Assembly: GCF_040544555.1 (NCBI RefSeq)
Contig: NZ_JBEPKD010000018.1
Span: 15,482-79,481, forward strand
Direction of reading: 5' to 3'
Length of the DNA stretch: 64,000 nucleotides
Origin: Halalkalibacter oceani
GTDB lineage: Bacteria > Bacillota > Bacilli > Bacillales > Bacillaceae_D
Part shown: in pieces, positions 60,026-64,000 of the stretch
Position numbering within the stretch: position 1 is the stretch's first letter
Layout of the letters: each line of letters starts with the position of its first letter
Made by a program: the position numbers and the translations under genes
The notes under the pieces: model-generated
What the model was told of the DNA's origin: nothing
Database searches by the model: none
The model's input: the letters and a program-made list of their open reading frames with translations, nothing else

Positions 60026-61627
60026 ATGCATGATTTACTGCTGACAAATGGGAGGATAATTGACGGGAGTGGGAAGCCATCTTACAGTGGAGCGGTTGCA
60101 ATAAAAAATAATAAAATTATAAAAGTTTCTCCTTCAATAGAAGAAGAGAGTTTGGTGACAATTGATGTAGAAGGTGCGAGTATCAGCCCGGGATTTATAG
60201 ACGCGCACACACACGATGATTTGGCAATTTTACAGGATTCAGACCATTTACCAAAACTATTCCAAGGGGTAACGACAACAGTATTAGGTAATTGTGGACA
60301 CGGCTGTGCTCCGGTAGGTGAAGACTTGGAACTTTTACGAAATTATTCTGAACCTGTGTTGGGAAAATTCCGTGGCAATTGGGATTGGAAAAGTTTTGAG
60401 GAGTATGTTGAGCGTTTAACTAAAGCATCAAAGACAGTTAACACAGTTTGTCAAATTGCACATGGAGCTGTCAGATCTGCAGTAATGGGGTTTAACAGAA
60501 GAGTAGCTACAAAAGAAGAGATTGGTCTAATGGAGCAATTAGTCGTTCAGGCTATGGAAGCAGGGGCAGTTGGATTATCGTTGGGACTTATGTATGCGCC
60601 AGGAAGCTATGCAGACAAAGAGGAATTGGTGGCATTAGCGAAGGTTGTCGGGAAATACGGTGGAATTCTCAATTGTCACTTGCGAAGTGAAGGGAATAGT
60701 CTCAATGAATCTATGGATGAGTTTTTTGATATTGGAAAGGAAGCGGAAGTCTCTCTTCATATTAGTCACTTGAAGTCGGTAGGTTTAAAAAACTTTGGCA
60801 AGATACCAACAATCATCGAGAAGCTTGAAAAAAAGCGTTCCACAGGAGTAGATATTACTTGTGATGTCTACCCATATCCAGCTGGAAGTACAACAATCAT
60901 GTCTCTAGTTCCATTATGGGCTTTGGAAGGTGGGACTCAACAATTCCTTTGCAGACTTCAAGACGTTGAGTTTAGAGAACAAATTAAAATGGACTTTAAA
61001 AAACCTTGGGGACAAATGGAGAATAACCTTCTAGGCATTGGTTATGAGCGAATTCGAGTCTGTGGATTGCAAAGTAATTCAAATTTAGTATTTGAGGGAA
61101 TGAGCTTAAGTCAAATAGCAGAGGAAAGAAATGATCCATTGGATGAATGCTTGCTTCAACTTATAGAGGAAGAAGAGGGGAAAGCTAGTATTATTCTTTT
61201 TCAAATGTCCGAAGAGGATGTTCAGGAAGCATTGAGATGGAAATGGTCCATGATAGGATCAGATGGATTACCATTGGATTCTAAAATTATTCATCCCCGA
61301 CATTATGGTACATTTCCTAGAGTGCTTAGTCATTATTCCAGAGAGAAAAAATTGTTCTCTTTAGAAGAAGGGATTAGAAAAATGACTTCATTACCCGCAG
61401 AGAGATTTAATTTAAGTAAACGGGGATACATTCGTGAAGGGTATTTTTCTGATTTAGTTGTTTTTACGCAAAATGAAATTAGAGACTTAGCCACCTTTGA
61501 AAAACCACGTTTATTTCCAAAAGGAATTAAATTTGTCTATGTTAATGGTGAAGAAGTGGTGAAAACTGGAAAGGTAACAGGTAAATATCCTGGTAATCAT
61601 CTCTTGAGCTTTTCAAACAGGTCCTAA
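60026..61627 (+). CDS. N-acyl-D-amino acid deacylase (second copy)
   Basis: 533 residues, a paralogue of the earlier deacylase. HTHDD (H61, H63), Cys90 in TTTVLGNCGHGC as in true D-aminoacylases, HLRSEG, LHISHLKSVG and MIGSDG late. The two enzymes align closely through position 90 and differ there (C versus D), so they probably act on different acyl-D-amino acids. ATG after TTGGAGGATATCCAGT. Confidence 0.85.
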   Translation: MHDLLLTNGRIIDGSGKPSYSGAVAIKNNKIIKVSPSIEEESLVTIDVEGASISPGFIDAHTHDDLAILQDSDHLPKLFQGVTTTVLGNCGHGCAPVGEDLELLRNYSEPVLGKFRGNWDWKSFEEYVERLTKASKTVNTVCQIAHGAVRSAVMGFNRRVATKEEIGLMEQLVVQAMEAGAVGLSLGLMYAPGSYADKEELVALAKVVGKYGGILNCHLRSEGNSLNESMDEFFDIGKEAEVSLHISHLKSVGLKNFGKIPTIIEKLEKKRSTGVDITCDVYPYPAGSTTIMSLVPLWALEGGTQQFLCRLQDVEFREQIKMDFKKPWGQMENNLLGIGYERIRVCGLQSNSNLVFEGMSLSQIAEERNDPLDECLLQLIEEEEGKASIILFQMSEEDVQEALRWKWSMIGSDGLPLDSKIIHPRHYGTFPRVLSHYSREKKLFSLEEGIRKMTSLPAERFNLSKRGYIREGYFSDLVVFTQNEIRDLATFEKPRLFPKGIKFVYVNGEEVVKTGKVTGKYPGNHLLSFSNRS

Positions 61628-61711
61628 GGTTTCGGATTTCGGTAGTTTGAAAGGTACGGCTATATAGAACATTAGAGAGTAACTCAGGTCAGGTTTTTAA
61701 AGGAGAGATAT

Positions 61712-62551
61712 ATGGTACAAACAGTCTTATTTAATAATGAAATTGTATCCAGAAAAGAAGTAAAGATAGATTTAGAAGACCGGGGCTATCAATTCGGAGA
61801 TGGGATATATGAAGTTATTGGCGTTTACAATACAAAAACTTTTAAAATGGCTGAGCACTTAAAGCGCCTTGAAAGAAGTGCTAAGGAACTAAGAATAACT
61901 TTAGGAAATATTCTTGAAGGTTTGGAAGCAAACTTAGAAAAATTAATTGCTTTGAATGGAATAAACGATGGCATCGTCTATGTTCAAGTGAGCCGAGGAG
62001 TTGCTCCACGTGCTCACCAATTCTCACAGCTAGAAGCTTTGCCGGTAGTGATAGCATATACAAGAGAAATGGAACGTCCAATAGAGATTCAGGAGAAAGG
62101 AGTAAATTGTCTATTAACTGAAGATATCCGCTGGTTAAGATGTGATGTGAAAACATTAAATTTGTTAGGAAGTGTGTTGGCAAAACAAAAAGCAATTGAT
62201 AATTCCTGTTATGAATCAATACTACACCGTGAAAATGTTGTTACAGAGGGTACGGCAACAAATGTGTTTATAATAAAAAATCAGATAGTATACACTCATC
62301 CAGCTGATAATTTTATATTGAACGGAATTACAAGGAGTACGGTGATTGACCTTTGTAAAGAAGAAGGAATAAAGGTAGTAGAAGAAAAGTTTGATAAACA
62401 ACAACTTTTACAGGCGGACGAAGGTTTTTTAACAGGAACTTTTATAGATATTGTCCCCATAAATAAAATTGAAGAAACAGTTCTCGGTAAAGGTGAACCA
62501 GGACGAATTACAGAATATTTACAAAGAAAGTTTAACAGGCTGATAAATTAA
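61712..62551 (+). CDS. dat: D-amino acid transaminase
   Basis: 279 residues of fold type IV, strongly like the Lysinibacillus/Bacillus D-amino acid transaminase: DLEDRGYQFGDGIYEVIGVYN, SRGVAPRAHQF, EDIRWLRCDVKTLNLLGSVLAKQ with PLP lysine K147, and a late HPADNFILNGITRSTV. It moves the amino group of D-amino acids to 2-oxo acids, closing the catabolic path. ATG after AAAGGAGAGATAT. Confidence 0.9.
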   Translation: MVQTVLFNNEIVSRKEVKIDLEDRGYQFGDGIYEVIGVYNTKTFKMAEHLKRLERSAKELRITLGNILEGLEANLEKLIALNGINDGIVYVQVSRGVAPRAHQFSQLEALPVVIAYTREMERPIEIQEKGVNCLLTEDIRWLRCDVKTLNLLGSVLAKQKAIDNSCYESILHRENVVTEGTATNVFIIKNQIVYTHPADNFILNGITRSTVIDLCKEEGIKVVEEKFDKQQLLQADEGFLTGTFIDIVPINKIEETVLGKGEPGRITEYLQRKFNRLIN

Positions 62552-62644
62552 TAAAGTAAAAATGCTTTGTTAAGCTCGTCACTATTATAAATTTAAGTAG
62601 TATTTTTGATTATATATTTACAGTTCACTCTTAGGAGGCTTTCA

Positions 62645-63439
62645 ATGTCAGTTAAACTAGGTGAAAAAAGATGGAAGGACGCAAAGGAATTAGTTGAAAA
62701 GAATGCAATTGTAATAGTTCCTACTGCAGCGTTTGAACAGCATGGTCATCATCTTCCTTTAGACACTGATACGAGGTTAGTCTCATTTATCGCCGAGGAA
62801 GTGTGTAAACGTTGTGAAGATTTTGACTTTCCTGTTGTTACCACTCCCACTGTATGGACAGGTTTTTCCCCTCATCACATGCGGTTTGAGGGAAGTATTA
62901 CATTAAAAATGGATACATTTAATATGCTGATTCAAGATATTTGTGAAAGTTTATGGCACCATGGTTTTCGCAATATAATATTACTAAATGGTCATGGAGG
63001 TAATGCTAACCTATTAAAAAGCATGGTTGCAAATATGACTTTTTCTCATAACATTCGAACTGTGACAGCTTCTTACTGGGATTTTGTTAGAGAATATATT
63101 GATGATTGGAGAAAGTCCAATTTGGGTGGCGTTAATCATGGCTGTGAGATGGAAACAGCCTTGATGTTATATTTATCCGAGAAGCTTGTTCATAAAGAGT
63201 ATATCAAAGACGATGTCTGGAGACCTACGACTAAATATATTAGTAATGACTTAACATACAGTGGAAAGGTCTTTACTGCTTTTGATTTTTCAGAGATAAG
63301 TGATGATGGTACGATTGGGGCGCCAAGTATGGCCTCCAAAGAAAGAGGAGAAGAGTTGTTTGATCTGATATGCAAAGAGATTGTAAATTTCATCGAAGAT
63401 TTCAGAAAATGGGATTGGGAAAATATCATGAAACAATAA
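62645..63439 (+). CDS. Creatininase-family amidohydrolase
   Basis: 264 residues of the creatininase/MftE/FAPy-hydrolase family. Metal motifs EQHGHHLPLDTD (about 35-46), HHMRF, LLNGHGGNANLL (about 115) and a late GEMET-like NHGCEMETAL. It likely opens a cyclic or simple amide in the same substrate series. ATG 62645 follows AGGAGGCTTTCA. Last intact gene of the island. Confidence 0.8.
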   Translation: MSVKLGEKRWKDAKELVEKNAIVIVPTAAFEQHGHHLPLDTDTRLVSFIAEEVCKRCEDFDFPVVTTPTVWTGFSPHHMRFEGSITLKMDTFNMLIQDICESLWHHGFRNIILLNGHGGNANLLKSMVANMTFSHNIRTVTASYWDFVREYIDDWRKSNLGGVNHGCEMETALMLYLSEKLVHKEYIKDDVWRPTTKYISNDLTYSGKVFTAFDFSEISDDGTIGAPSMASKERGEELFDLICKEIVNFIEDFRKWDWENIMKQ

Positions 63440-63481
63440 AAAATTGGCTGGGAAAAGATTTTTAATTCGTTGGGTTTGAAA

Positions 63482-63516
63482 GTGAGTCACTCTCCTTAGA
63501 AGAGTGACTTCTTTTG
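63482..63516 (+). terminator. Terminator at end of D-amino acid operon
   Basis: A stem around AGTCACTCTcc and AGAGTGACTT, then CTTTT. It marks the end of the island's transcript. Confidence 0.6.
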
Positions 63517-63696
63517 ATTAGGCAAACTAAGAATACTCAATTATTATAATATTAAAACGATCAATATGAGTCATAGAGCGAACTGAGAGGGTGGCGAGGG
63601 TAGGAGGTAGGTAGAATAGGGATTGAAAAGTTTTAATTGACAGTCCCAAAAAGGGTCAATCATACTAGTTAAAAAGAAAATTTCTGGAGGTAACTG

Positions 63697-63954
63697 ATGC
63701 ATAACATATCACAGGTAGGATTGAACATTCCGCGCCACGGGGTAAGGGAAATTATGACAGCGGCATCAAAAATAGAGGGCGCGATTCATCTTGAAATAGG
63801 GGAGCCGAATGTTACGACCCCGATACATATTCGTGAAGCCGCCAAAGCGGCGATGGACGCCGGCATGACTCATTATACGGCCAATGCTGGATTTGATTCT
63901 CTGAGGGTGTATTTGGCAAGTAGGAAATGTATGATTTGGCAGTTAAAAATGTAG
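63697..63954 (+). pseudogene. Truncated class I/II aminotransferase
   Basis: 85 codons. The first about 70 residues (IPRHGVREIMTAASKIEG, HLEIGEPNVTTPIHIREAA, MTHYTANAGFDSLR) match the N-terminus of aspartate/aromatic-type PLP aminotransferases, with a good GGAGGTAACTG site. After DSLR the family pattern is lost and a stop follows at 63952-63954. The base composition of the intact part is GC-richer than the adjoining island, like the older chromosome. It may be an old gene cut by an insertion or deletion. Confidence 0.7.
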
Positions 63955-64000
63955 CTACTTGCCAACATCCTTTTTTAACGATTGAGTAATGATTCTTTGT

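Noticed and set aside
1..64000. CRISPR arrays, tRNA/rRNA genes, insertion sequences
   Set aside because: No regular repeat-spacer units, no tRNA-like cloverleaf or rRNA stretch and no transposase was seen on reading the window.

Overview
The window looks like a chromosomal segment of a spore-forming Bacillaceae bacterium. It has strong AGGAGG-type ribosome binding sites, many TTG/GTG starts, TTGACA/TATAAT promoters, a LexA/DinR-type SOS box, an MhqR box, a CcpA cre site, a CotD-like spore coat gene and S-layer-homology proteins. No rRNA, tRNA, CRISPR array or insertion sequence was recognised. The species cannot be named from the sequence.

Layout. (1) 1-9.1 kb: a MocR-type regulator faces a Nit1C-like nitrilase operon. 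It encodes a radical SAM enzyme, GNAT, amidohydrolase, MSMEG_0572/Sll0783-family protein, methylenetetrahydrofolate-reductase-like protein, AIR-synthase-like protein, a two-domain nitrilase, an FMN reductase and a FabH-like enzyme. Nit1C clusters are linked to cyanide/nitrile assimilation in proteobacteria; the folate-reductase-like, amidohydrolase and flavin genes make this an unusual version. (2) 9.1-11.1 kb: a small phage-derived module (ImmA/IrrE peptidase, XRE repressor, XtrA-like protein) with an SOS box inside the immA promoter and three matching 17-bp operators in the divergent xre/xtrA control region. (3) 11.1-14.7 kb: a quinone-stress operon, mhqN-mhqO-flavin reductase-(broken mhqE)-mhqD, behind a perfect MhqR box. 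(4) 14.9-29.2 kb: short-chain dehydrogenases, regulators, a second FabF, YitT, an SLH-anchored serine hydrolase, a spore coat protein, CzrA/CzcD zinc efflux and a CYP152 peroxygenase. (5) 29.2-32.5 kb: a lower-GC remnant (GntR regulator, aldehyde dehydrogenase, truncated dehydrogenase) followed by a candidate type I toxin gene with a facing small RNA. (6) 33-50.7 kb: an SLH protein, LysR/EamA pair, Ca2+/H+ exchanger, TetR/MFS pair, VanY-like carboxypeptidase, a TctA-TctB fusion converging on TctC, small membrane proteins and an aldo-keto reductase. (7) 50.9-63.4 kb: an AT-rich, one-direction island for N-acyl-D-amino acid uptake and breakdown: DauR/YheO regulator, two RidA proteins, DSD1-type enzyme, TRAP transporter, two D-aminoacylases, threonine-synthase-like enzyme, D-amino acid transaminase and creatininase-family hydrolase, with a cre site before the first promoter. 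It ends next to a truncated aminotransferase of higher GC.

Two or three families of near-identical hairpins recur between unrelated genes. Some serve as terminators; one lies inside the Nit1C operon without a T-tract.
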